Below, in pieces: positions 1 to 6,031 of a stretch of DNA of 12,562 nt. Position 1 is the stretch's first letter. Every line of letters begins with the position of its first letter. Origin of the DNA: Nitratifractor sp. (lineage in GTDB: Bacteria > Campylobacterota > Campylobacteria > Campylobacterales > Sulfurovaceae); NCBI GenBank assembly GCA_015490055.1, contig WFYP01000171.1, forward strand, positions 1-12,562. Reading direction: 5' to 3'. The notes beneath the pieces are model-generated. The model was not told the origin of the DNA. It searched no databases and saw nothing but the letters and a program-made list of their open reading frames with translations. The position numbers and the translations under genes were made by a program.

Positions 1-1175
1 ATATTAATTTTACTAATACTTTTATTATCCTCTTCTAATACTACATTTGATTTATTAAATAGAGGATTTGGCTTAGATAATTTAGCAATTAACCCATTTT
101 TTAACAACTCTTTAAAATTTTTATATGCATCATTCGAACTTGTGCTAAAGTCAGAAATGTCTATTTTACCTACACATTTTGCTTCGAAACCTTTATAATT
201 TTTATTATATATTATCTTTAATTTATCAATTTTTCCAATTTCAAAACCTTTATATTTAATAGATGTTCCTTTATCTAAAGACGATACATCACCTTTAAAA
301 TTAAAGATAAATTTTTTAAACTCTTTTTTAGCAAAACCTATTTTTCTTTTTTTAGCTTCAGATTCACTTTTATATAAACTAAAGATTTTAGTATAAGCTC
401 TATCGTACTTTTTATCAAATTTTGTATCTAAAGAAATACCACCAAGTAATAATATAGGTAAAGGTGCCATATTTACTTCTAATCTATTATCACTAAGTTT
501 TAAATCTAATAAACTCTGTATCCAAAATTTAGTAGAACTATTGACTAAATTTTCATATTTTTTATAAATTCTAACAACTATAACAATTTTTTTAGTACGA
601 GTATCTAACGAAACAGTATTTACCTCTCCAATTTTTACACCCTTATAGTAAATTGGAGTAGCTTTTTTAACTTTAACTGGAAAATTAGCCTCTATTGCAT
701 AATAGCTTCCATTATTTAAATCTATATACGAACTATTTAAACCCTTAAATTTTGTTACAAGTTTAGTACCTTTTTGAGCATACATATTAATATACGAACC
801 GCTCAAAAGAGTATCTAAACCTTTTACTCCAGAATAATCAACTTCTGGTTTAACTATCCAAAACTTTGTTGTTTCATTTAAAAAAATTTCTGCATCTTTA
901 TTCATTCTTGCATAAACAATTACACCATCTTTTTTATTGTTTATCTCTATTTTTGTAATTTTACCAACTGGTACATCGCGAAACTTTACCACACTCTGCC
1001 CAGCTGCGAGACCACCACTATTTTTAAACTCTATTTGTATCTCTGGACCTAATTTACTAAAGTGCTCATATACAAGCCACCCTCCAATAATTAGTGCAAT
1101 AAATGGAACAATCCAGATAGATGTAAAAAATGTAAAAGCACTTTTATTCTCTATTTTAGGCTCTTTAATCTCCAT
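1..1175 (-). CDS. pqiB: PqiB-type MCE-domain intermembrane lipid transport protein (3' part cut by window edge)
   Basis: The first 391 residues are present and the frame stays open to base 1. An N-terminal anchor helix lies at about residues 16-36, after a short cytosolic tail, so the rest should be periplasmic. Three MCE-like repeats can be seen. They start near residue 44 (PEIQIEFKNSGGLAAGQ), residue 158 (YYAIEANFPVKVKKATPIYYKGV) and residue 289 (FIFNFKGDVSSLDKG). Each carries the G-x-x-V/I-G-K/E-I/V turn typical of MCE domains. E. coli PqiB is about 546 residues with three MCE domains, so most of the gene is here. By family knowledge, PqiB hexamers form a tube that carries lipids between inner and outer membranes. 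ATG at 1173-1175 is preceded by AGAGAGGA, and the start overlaps the stop of the upstream pqiA-like gene by 11 bp. A pqiC lipoprotein gene, if present, would lie outside the window. Confidence 0.9.
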   Translation of the reverse strand, partial: MEIKEPKIENKSAFTFFTSIWIVPFIALIIGGWLVYEHFSKLGPEIQIEFKNSGGLAAGQSVVKFRDVPVGKITKIEINNKKDGVIVYARMNKDAEIFLNETTKFWIVKPEVDYSGVKGLDTLLSGSYINMYAQKGTKLVTKFKGLNSSYIDLNNGSYYAIEANFPVKVKKATPIYYKGVKIGEVNTVSLDTRTKKIVIVVRIYKKYENLVNSSTKFWIQSLLDLKLSDNRLEVNMAPLPILLLGGISLDTKFDKKYDRAYTKIFSLYKSESEAKKRKIGFAKKEFKKFIFNFKGDVSSLDKGTSIKYKGFEIGKIDKLKIIYNKNYKGFEAKCVGKIDISDFSTSSNDAYKNFKELLKNGLIAKLSKPNPLFNKSNVVLEEDNKSISKIN

Positions 1176-1773
1176 CGTTATCCTCTCTCATTAATCTTAT
1201 ATCTATAGACATTGCAGAAAGCATAGTAAAAAATACCATTAAAACAAATGCTGTTGCTCCAATGCCTGCTGTTATTTTTACGCTACTCATATGTACAACA
1301 CCTGCTAAAATAGCTACTACAAATACATCGACCATTGACCAAGGACCTATTACCTCTGTTATATGGTATAACATTGCTTGATCAACCCTTCTACTACCCT
1401 TTTGAGGTTTTTTATAGTTTGTAAGAATATATAATATCAAAATAAACTTCAGCAAAGGTACAAAAACAGATGCAACAAAAATAATAATAGAGATAGGGTA
1501 AGAACCCTCTTCCCATAAAGCGATAGCACCGCCAATAATTGTATTAGAACTTGTTACTCCAAATTTAGATATTACTAGTATTGGATAGATGTTTGCAATT
1601 ACATAAAATATCATAGCAGTTATTAACATTGCCCAAGCGTTGCGTAAATTTATCTCTTTATTACCACTAATTCTATTTTTGCAAGTTCTACAATATACAA
1701 CACCTCCATTATCTACATTTACACTTTCGCAATATGGGCATCTAATATATTTATCTTTATTACTTTTCATCAT
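1165..1773 (-). CDS. pqiA: PqiA-family membrane protein, second (C-terminal-type) module
   Basis: A 202-residue inner-membrane protein equal to one half of the canonical two-module PqiA (about 417 residues in E. coli). It has a zinc-ribbon-like cysteine set (C12-P-Y-C15 and C28-R-T-C31) followed by about four membrane segments near residues 47-67, 93-117, 147-165 and 170-188. Family motifs are visible: ANIYPI after the first helix, PWSMVDVFVVAILAGVV, and a degenerate SIDIRLM end resembling the usual SFDPRLIWD. By family knowledge it is the inner-membrane partner of PqiB in lipid transport. I place the start at the ATG ending at 1773, with AGGG 3-7 bases upstream and a 14-bp overlap with the previous gene. 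The ATG at 1770 is also possible. The frame extends to an ATG at 1827, but that would add 18 residues with no family counterpart and a 68-bp overlap. Confidence 0.87.
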   Translation of the reverse strand: MMKSNKDKYIRCPYCESVNVDNGGVVYCRTCKNRISGNKEINLRNAWAMLITAMIFYVIANIYPILVISKFGVTSSNTIIGGAIALWEEGSYPISIIIFVASVFVPLLKFILILYILTNYKKPQKGSRRVDQAMLYHITEVIGPWSMVDVFVVAILAGVVHMSSVKITAGIGATAFVLMVFFTMLSAMSIDIRLMREDNDGD

Positions 1774-2383
1774 ACGCCCTATTAAAGTATGTCCATAGCT
1801 CAACTGGTAGTATATTTTTAAGAACAAAGGTATCTACAATTACAAACAAAATTAATGCAATCGATGATACACCAAAATTTATCTGTGCATATCCAAATAA
1901 CTTAACAAGTGCAACCAATATACTTATTAAAAAAATATCAACCATCGCCCAACTTCTACTAGTTATTAAAAACGAAACTATATGTTTAGCAAAACCTCTA
2001 AATATTTTAAAATATGTTAAAATCGCTAATGCTATATATGATAATATAACTATTAAAGGAGCAATTACAATAACAACAAAAACAATAGAGCCTACTACAT
2101 AAAAACCTTCGTTAAATAGTGTAATTAACATACCAGGAATAGTTAAGTCACTCTCTTGACCTGCTATATATACTTTAATAATAGGAAACATAGACGCTAT
2201 AGTAAATAGTATAAGTGCTGTTATAGAGTATGCAATAGCTTTTTTAAAGGTATCTTCTACATTAGAGTATAACTTTTTACCACATACGCTACACTTTGCT
2301 ACTTTTTTTTCTGGCAACTCTACCTTTTTATGTATAGTTTCACAGTGGCTACATATTATTAAATCGTCTAAATTTTCACTCAA
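1760..2383 (-). CDS. pqiA: PqiA-family membrane protein, first (N-terminal-type) module
   Basis: A 207-residue PqiA half-module. Two CxxC pairs (C11-SHC14 and C31-SVC34) form a probable zinc ribbon in the cytosol. They are followed by membrane segments at about residues 50-70, 95-125, 147-165 and 170-189. Conserved signatures are SMFPIIKVYIAG after helix 1, TLFNEGFYVVG before helix 2, and SWAMVDIFLISILVALVKL. It is the first gene of pqiA-pqiA-pqiB, a split version of the two-module PqiA; the two copies are diverged, which argues against a recent duplication. The start codon is TTG (2381-2383), set by a strong AGGAG Shine-Dalgarno about 7 bases upstream. No ATG lies near the N-terminus. The Shine-Dalgarno sits in a small perfect hairpin, and a -10 box lies about 70 bases upstream, so the operon probably has its own promoter and possibly translational control. 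Confidence 0.87.
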   Translation of the reverse strand: MSENLDDLIICSHCETIHKKVELPEKKVAKCSVCGKKLYSNVEDTFKKAIAYSITALILFTIASMFPIIKVYIAGQESDLTIPGMLITLFNEGFYVVGSIVFVVIVIAPLIVILSYIALAILTYFKIFRGFAKHIVSFLITSRSWAMVDIFLISILVALVKLFGYAQINFGVSSIALILFVIVDTFVLKNILPVELWTYFNRAYDEK

Positions 2384-2386
2384 AGG

Positions 2387-2401
2387 TTCTCCTCTGGAGA
2401 A
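2387..2401 (-). promoter_or_regulatory. Small perfect hairpin covering the pqiA ribosome binding site
   Basis: Read on the minus strand, TTCTCC-AGA-GGAGAA is a perfect 6-bp inverted repeat with a 3-base loop. Its 3' arm is the Shine-Dalgarno of the TTG-started pqiA gene, and only CC separates the hairpin from the start codon. If it folds in the mRNA it would hide the ribosome binding site. The inverted repeat is seen directly; its regulatory effect is inferred. Confidence 0.45.
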
Positions 2402-2511
2402 GCAAAAAGCTTAAAGCGTTAAGCTTAAAGCTAATAAAGTAGCTTCGCTTTTTATTATAAATATAAACTAAAAAATAGGCTTTTTGCTTTAAGCTTTTAG
2501 CTTTTTGCTTC
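2399..2511. repeat. 113-bp heptamer-based inverted repeat between truD and pqiA
   Basis: The left arm (2399-2431) and the reverse complement of the right arm (2479-2511) match at 28 of 33 positions, with the outermost 13 bp identical (GAAGCAAAAAGCT). Each arm is itself a degenerate 7-bp tandem array of the type AAAAAGC / TTAAAGC / TAAAAGC. The 47-bp loop is AT-rich and carries a minus-strand -10 box. The right arm includes the final codons and stop of truD. It resembles a small palindromic or MITE-like intergenic element; no target-site duplication is evident. It is not a good rho-independent terminator, because no U-run follows the stem on either strand. Confidence 0.75.
2454..2459 (-). promoter_or_regulatory. 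Candidate -10 box for the pqiA-pqiA-pqiB operon
   Basis: Minus-strand TATAAT, within TTTATAAT, is preceded by a T-rich stretch (runs of T and TTTATATTT over the previous 20 bases) and has no recognisable -35 (AAGCCT at the expected spacing). This is the usual look of a sigma-70 promoter in Campylobacterota. Transcription would start near 2447, giving a leader of about 64 bases that contains the left repeat arm and the hairpin over the ribosome binding site. Confidence 0.5.
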
Positions 2512-3585
2512 AATTACAGTTCCTTTCAAAAAATCTACAACACCAGTTGCATAACACCCCTTAGGTAGATAAAAACTCAGTTCATAATGTGCATTTTCTG
2601 GTATATATTTTTTAGTATTAATTTCTGGAAATATCCAAGCATAGCGTCTTGAACCACTCTCTTTAATATTAGTGTCATTATACTCTTTTTCAAAATGCTC
2701 TGCAAGGTTTTGAGCCAATTTTGCCTTTTTACCAGCAATTAAACCAGTTGGTGAAATATCTTTTTCTAAAAATCTTTTACTTGCAACTTCTAACTCTTCG
2801 TAAAATACTCTACCAAATGGATAGTGCATAAATAGGTCGCCATCTAATAGCTTAAACCAATTTTTCTGCTCTTTTATACCTTTTAGGCTACCCTTTTCTA
2901 ATTTCAAAATCTGCTCGACCTCGTGCTCTTTAAACTCTTCTAGCAATAACGACAACTCTACTCTCTTAGCTAGCCAACTATTAAAGAGATAGCTCTGGTA
3001 AGCACTAATTAAAAACTCTCGCTTCTTTCTATCTCTAATTTTTAACTTACCCTCTACTAATGCTTCGCCCTCTAAGTAGTTATCGCCACTAATTCCAAAG
3101 CGTTGCACACCAAAGTAATTTGGCATACCGTTTTGCTCTATCCACTTTAAAACACTCTCTATTTTGGTTTTTTGCGTATCATGTACTTTTTTAAATCTTA
3201 ACCAAAACTTGTTACCTTTTAAGTGCCCTACTCTTATTTTGTTATTATGGTAGTGTTTCTCTAATACTTTTATCTCTGGGTGCTCTAATTTATCTAACTC
3301 TTGCTCTACTCGCTTTGGCATCGAGATATACTGCATGGTAATTGCATGCTTATCTTTAAGCCCCGCGTAGCCAAATTCTCGTTTTGGTACGCCTAGAGTA
3401 TTGCTTAAAATATCTAGCATTTGCCAAGTTGTTAAGTTTTTCTTGCGAATCTTTGCCACCAAATGCTCGCCATCGCCACTAAATTCATACAAAGGAACCT
3501 CTTCTACACTAAAATCTCTAGGGCTTGGATTAAAGACAAAACTGTTACTATGACGAAGTGGCCAAATATATTTAAATTCGCTCAA
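2497..3585 (-). CDS. truD: tRNA pseudouridine(13) synthase TruD
   Basis: A 362-residue TruD-family enzyme that converts U13 of certain tRNAs to pseudouridine in the cytosol. The catalytic motif is GYAGLKDKHAITMQY, with the nucleophile D78. The second family block is NYFGVQRFGISGDNYLEG at residues 156-173. The N-terminal PRDFSVEEVPLYEFSGDGEH also fits the family. Length is normal (E. coli TruD is about 350). The start is TTG (3583-3585), overlapping the end of trmA by 14 bp; GGGG lies 6 bases upstream, and the next in-frame ATG is deep inside the protein (M56), so TTG is well supported. The last residues (E-A-K-S and stop) are encoded by the right arm of the intergenic inverted repeat, so the extreme C-terminus may have been reshaped by that element. 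It is probably co-transcribed with trmA. Confidence 0.95.
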   Translation of the reverse strand: MSEFKYIWPLRHSNSFVFNPSPRDFSVEEVPLYEFSGDGEHLVAKIRKKNLTTWQMLDILSNTLGVPKREFGYAGLKDKHAITMQYISMPKRVEQELDKLEHPEIKVLEKHYHNNKIRVGHLKGNKFWLRFKKVHDTQKTKIESVLKWIEQNGMPNYFGVQRFGISGDNYLEGEALVEGKLKIRDRKKREFLISAYQSYLFNSWLAKRVELSLLLEEFKEHEVEQILKLEKGSLKGIKEQKNWFKLLDGDLFMHYPFGRVFYEELEVASKRFLEKDISPTGLIAGKKAKLAQNLAEHFEKEYNDTNIKESGSRRYAWIFPEINTKKYIPENAHYELSFYLPKGCYATGVVDFLKGTVIEAKS

Positions 3586-4681
3586 GGTAAACCCCGCTTT
3601 CTATATGGTGTGTATATGGGAATTGGTCAAAAACCGCTCCCTTTACTACTTTATGAGTTTTGCACAACTCTTTTAAATCTCTAGCTAGAGTCTCAGGGTT
3701 GCAAGAGATATAAACAATATTATCAAAACTCTTAGCTAAATTTCTGCTTGCTTCATCTAGCCCAGCTCTTGGCGGATCTACTAAGATAGTACTAAAGTTA
3801 TATATATCTAAATTAACATCTTTTAATCTTCTAAACTCTCTGCTCTTTGCTATCGCCTGTGCTGTCTCTTCTGCATTTAAACGGATAAACTCTATATTAT
3901 CTACACCATTTAAAGCACAATTCTCTTTTGCTGCCTTTATAGAGTTTTTACTAATTTCTGTTGCTAGAACTTTGTTAAAATGGCGACTTAAAGGTATAGT
4001 AAAGTTACCAAGCCCACAATATGCCTCTAGCAAATCGCCACCACTGTTTTGTACTCTATCTATTACCCAGCTTATCATCTTTTCGTTTACAAATGGGTTT
4101 GGTTGTGTAAAGCCACCTTCGTAGTAGCGGTAGCTAAACTCTTCACCCCCTACATTCAAACACTCGGTTACATACTCTTTAGATAGTACAAGCTTTTGTT
4201 TTCGGCTTCTGCCTATTATGCTAATATTAAACTTCTTCTCTAACTCTTGAGCCTCTTCTTGCCACTCTTGCTCTAGTTTTCTGTGGTATATCATAGTAAC
4301 TAACAACTCACCGCTTTTAGTGCCTAAAAACTCTATACTAAATAGCTTATTTTTTAAAACTTCGCTTGCATTAATTGCTTCTAGCAGTTGGTATTGAACC
4401 TTGCTAATTGCCTCAATAACTTTTGGACACTCACTTAGTAACTCTATACCATTTTTATCTATATTAGTCATAGCGTAGTGGCAACTATCGCCCACATGCC
4501 ATATCTTAAACTCTGCCCTAGCTCTATGCCCTGCATCGATTGATTTAAAAACTTCCAACTTATCGTTATAAAACTCTTTTAAAAGTTCGCTAACCTCTTT
4601 TGCTTTAATCTCTAATGCATCTTCATAAGAGTTATCATAAAAATTGCAAGAACCGCACTTGCCAAAATGTTTACATTCCAA
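3572..4681 (-). CDS. trmA: tRNA (uracil-5-)-methyltransferase TrmA, with an RlmD-like cysteine motif
   Basis: A 369-residue SAM-dependent RNA m5U methyltransferase, expected to make m5U54 in the T-loop of tRNA. Visible blocks: the SAM-binding LLEAYCGLGNFTIPLS (217-232), FTQPNPFVNEKM (191-202) in the TrmA-type form, DPPRAGLDE (302-310), the catalytic cysteine in ISCNPETL (C327), and the C-terminal base in HHIESGVYL (E361). The N-terminus carries C3-x5-C9-x2-C12, and a further cysteine is C85 (SECP). This is the spacing of the 4Fe-4S ligands in E. coli RlmD and is not a feature of E. coli TrmA. No TRAM domain precedes it. The start is TTG (4679-4681), with AAGG 8 bases upstream; the nearby ATG in GGAATGT is out of frame. 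RlmC/RlmD-type rRNA specificity is the alternative, judged less likely because of the FTQPN block. Confidence 0.92.
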   Translation of the reverse strand: MECKHFGKCGSCNFYDNSYEDALEIKAKEVSELLKEFYNDKLEVFKSIDAGHRARAEFKIWHVGDSCHYAMTNIDKNGIELLSECPKVIEAISKVQYQLLEAINASEVLKNKLFSIEFLGTKSGELLVTMIYHRKLEQEWQEEAQELEKKFNISIIGRSRKQKLVLSKEYVTECLNVGGEEFSYRYYEGGFTQPNPFVNEKMISWVIDRVQNSGGDLLEAYCGLGNFTIPLSRHFNKVLATEISKNSIKAAKENCALNGVDNIEFIRLNAEETAQAIAKSREFRRLKDVNLDIYNFSTILVDPPRAGLDEASRNLAKSFDNIVYISCNPETLARDLKELCKTHKVVKGAVFDQFPYTHHIESGVYLERI

Positions 4682-4700
4682 TATATTTACCTTATCTCGC

Positions 4701-4706
4701 TATAAT
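4701..4706 (+). promoter_or_regulatory. Candidate -10 box for the glmU operon
   Basis: A perfect TATAAT in the 55-bp gap between divergent trmA and glmU. Transcription would start near 4713, about 24 bases before the glmU ATG. No -35 match is seen at 17 bp. It is the most plausible promoter for the six-gene plus-strand run, since no comparable gap occurs until truA ends. Confidence 0.55.
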
Positions 4707-4715
4707 ATCGTTAGT

Positions 4716-4721
4716 ATTTTA
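4716..4721 (-). promoter_or_regulatory. Candidate -10 box for trmA-truD
   Basis: Minus-strand TAAAAT would start a transcript near 4709, giving a leader of about 28 bases that includes the AAGG in front of the trmA TTG. The plus-strand glmU -10 lies 10 bp away, so the two promoters would overlap face to face and may compete for polymerase. The match is five of six to consensus, and support is modest. Confidence 0.3.
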
Positions 4722-4724
4722 CCC

Positions 4725-4730
4725 AAAGGA
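4725..4730 (+). promoter_or_regulatory. Shine-Dalgarno that fixes the glmU start
   Basis: AAAGGA lies 6 bases before the ATG at 4737. It selects this start over the upstream in-frame ATG at 4644, which lies inside trmA and upstream of the -10 box. Confidence 0.75.
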
Positions 4731-4736
4731 TTATTA

Positions 4737-6026
4737 ATGTCTGTATCTGTTGTAGTTTTAGCAGCTGGAAAAGGGACAAGAATGAAGTCTAATACACCAA
4801 AAGTGTTGCATAAAATTTCTGGCAAACCTATGCTGTTTCATATTTTAGATGAGTCAAAAAAGTTAAGTGATGATATTACAGTAGTATTAAGCCACCAATT
4901 CGATTTAGTAAAAGAGAGTATAGAGAACAATTATCAAAATATAAATATACACAAGCAAGATATAGCAAACTTTCCAGGAACAGGTGGTGCACTTAAAGGT
5001 GTAGAAGTTAGTGGAGATAGAGTATTAATATTAAATGGCGATATGCCTCTTGTTACTACTGCATCACTAGAGAAGCTAGCACAATCAACTGCCCCAATAG
5101 CTATGACAATTTTAGAGTTAGATAACCCAAGTGGATATGGTAGAGTTGTAATAGAGGATGGATTAGCAAAAGAGATAGTAGAAGAGAAAGATTGCACCAA
5201 TGAGCAAAAAAAGATAAAAAGCGTAAATGCTGGTGTTTACTGTGTCGATAGAGCTGTACTAGAAGAGTTTATTCCAAAAATCGATAACAACAATGCCCAA
5301 AAGGAGTACTACTTAACAGACATTGTAAAAATGGCAGTAGAGAAAGGCTTGAATATAGAGCCAATAGTAGTAAACGAAGATGAATTTATGGGCGTTAACT
5401 CTAAAGTAGATTTAGCAAATGCCGAAGAGTTTATGCAAGATAGAATAAAAAAAGAGTTAATGCTAAGCGGTGTTATTATGCGAAACCCTGCTAGTATATA
5501 TATAGATAGTCGTGCTAAATTTATTGGCGAATGTATATTAGAAAACGGTGCAACAATAGAGGGAGCTTGCGAGATAGAAAATTCGCACATAAAAGCATAT
5601 AGTGTAGTAGAAGACTCTATTTTAAAAGATAGCGATGTAGGTCCAATGGCACACATTAGACCAAAATCTGAAATTATAGGCACGCACATAGGAAACTTCG
5701 TAGAGGTTAAAAAGTCTAAACTAAATGGCGTAAAAGCAGGACACTTAAGCTACCTTGGCGATAGTGAAATAGATGAAGGCTCAAATATAGGTGCTGGTGT
5801 AATTACTTGCAACTATGATGGCAAGGCAAAATACAAAACCAAAATTGGTAAAAATGTATTTGTAGGAAGCGATAGCCAACTTGTAGCACCAGTAACGCTA
5901 GAAGATAATACAATGGTAGCATCTGGCACAACAGTAACAGACGATGTACCAAGCGATGCTTTAGCAATATCAAGAGTTAAGCAAAAAGTAGTAAACTCTT
6001 TCTTTAGTAAATTTTTTAAAAAGTAG
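4737..6026 (+). CDS. glmU: Bifunctional UDP-GlcNAc pyrophosphorylase / glucosamine-1-phosphate N-acetyltransferase GlmU
   Basis: A 429-residue cytosolic enzyme that acetylates glucosamine-1-phosphate and then couples it to UTP, giving UDP-GlcNAc for peptidoglycan and LPS. The N-terminal nucleotidyltransferase domain (about 1-225) shows LAAGKGTRMKS (8-18), PGTGGALK (80-87), the metal-binding D102 in LNGDMPL, and GVNSK near 219-223. The C-terminal left-handed beta-helix domain (about 245-420) has hexapeptide-like repeats, the catalytic histidine H336 in KAGHLSYLGD, and the strongly conserved IGAGVITCNYDG (351-362). Length is normal for Campylobacterota. It is the first gene of the run to truA and is followed 5 bp later by coaBC. 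The ATG at 4737 is chosen because of its Shine-Dalgarno and because the protein then starts as other GlmU proteins do. Confidence 0.96.
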   Translation: MSVSVVVLAAGKGTRMKSNTPKVLHKISGKPMLFHILDESKKLSDDITVVLSHQFDLVKESIENNYQNINIHKQDIANFPGTGGALKGVEVSGDRVLILNGDMPLVTTASLEKLAQSTAPIAMTILELDNPSGYGRVVIEDGLAKEIVEEKDCTNEQKKIKSVNAGVYCVDRAVLEEFIPKIDNNNAQKEYYLTDIVKMAVEKGLNIEPIVVNEDEFMGVNSKVDLANAEEFMQDRIKKELMLSGVIMRNPASIYIDSRAKFIGECILENGATIEGACEIENSHIKAYSVVEDSILKDSDVGPMAHIRPKSEIIGTHIGNFVEVKKSKLNGVKAGHLSYLGDSEIDEGSNIGAGVITCNYDGKAKYKTKIGKNVFVGSDSQLVAPVTLEDNTMVASGTTVTDDVPSDALAISRVKQKVVNSFFSKFFKK

Positions 6027-6031
6027 TATAA

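Noticed and set aside
937..1194. Plus-strand 85-residue open frame over the start of pqiB
   Set aside because: It is antisense to conserved MCE coding sequence and matches no protein I recognise.
1791..1816. Plus-strand stretch resembling a tRNA D-arm (TAGCTCAACTGGTAG)
   Set aside because: It lies in the conserved C-terminal coding part of the first pqiA gene, and no acceptor stem, anticodon arm or T-arm with GTTCRA surrounds it. It is a chance match.
1774..1827. Longer start for the second pqiA gene at 1827
   Set aside because: It would add 18 residues lying wholly within the previous gene in another frame, and the family N-terminus begins just before the first CxxC.
2399..2511. Inverted repeat as a rho-independent terminator for truD
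   Set aside because: The stem is interrupted, the loop is 47 bases, the arms are AT-rich and no U-run follows. A terminator role is not supported by sequence alone.
2399..2511. Heptamer arrays as a CRISPR array
   Set aside because: Units are 7 bp, contiguous and degenerate, with no spacers and no cas genes nearby.
4644..4736. Upstream in-frame extension of glmU from an ATG at 4644
   Set aside because: It would overlap trmA, precede the TATAAT box and add 31 residues absent from GlmU proteins. The ATG at 4737 has a good Shine-Dalgarno.
5309..5689. Open frames on the strand opposite glmU, coaBC and uppS
   Set aside because: They are antisense shadows of well-identified genes, with low-complexity Ser/Phe/Leu-rich translations and no supporting ribosome binding sites.
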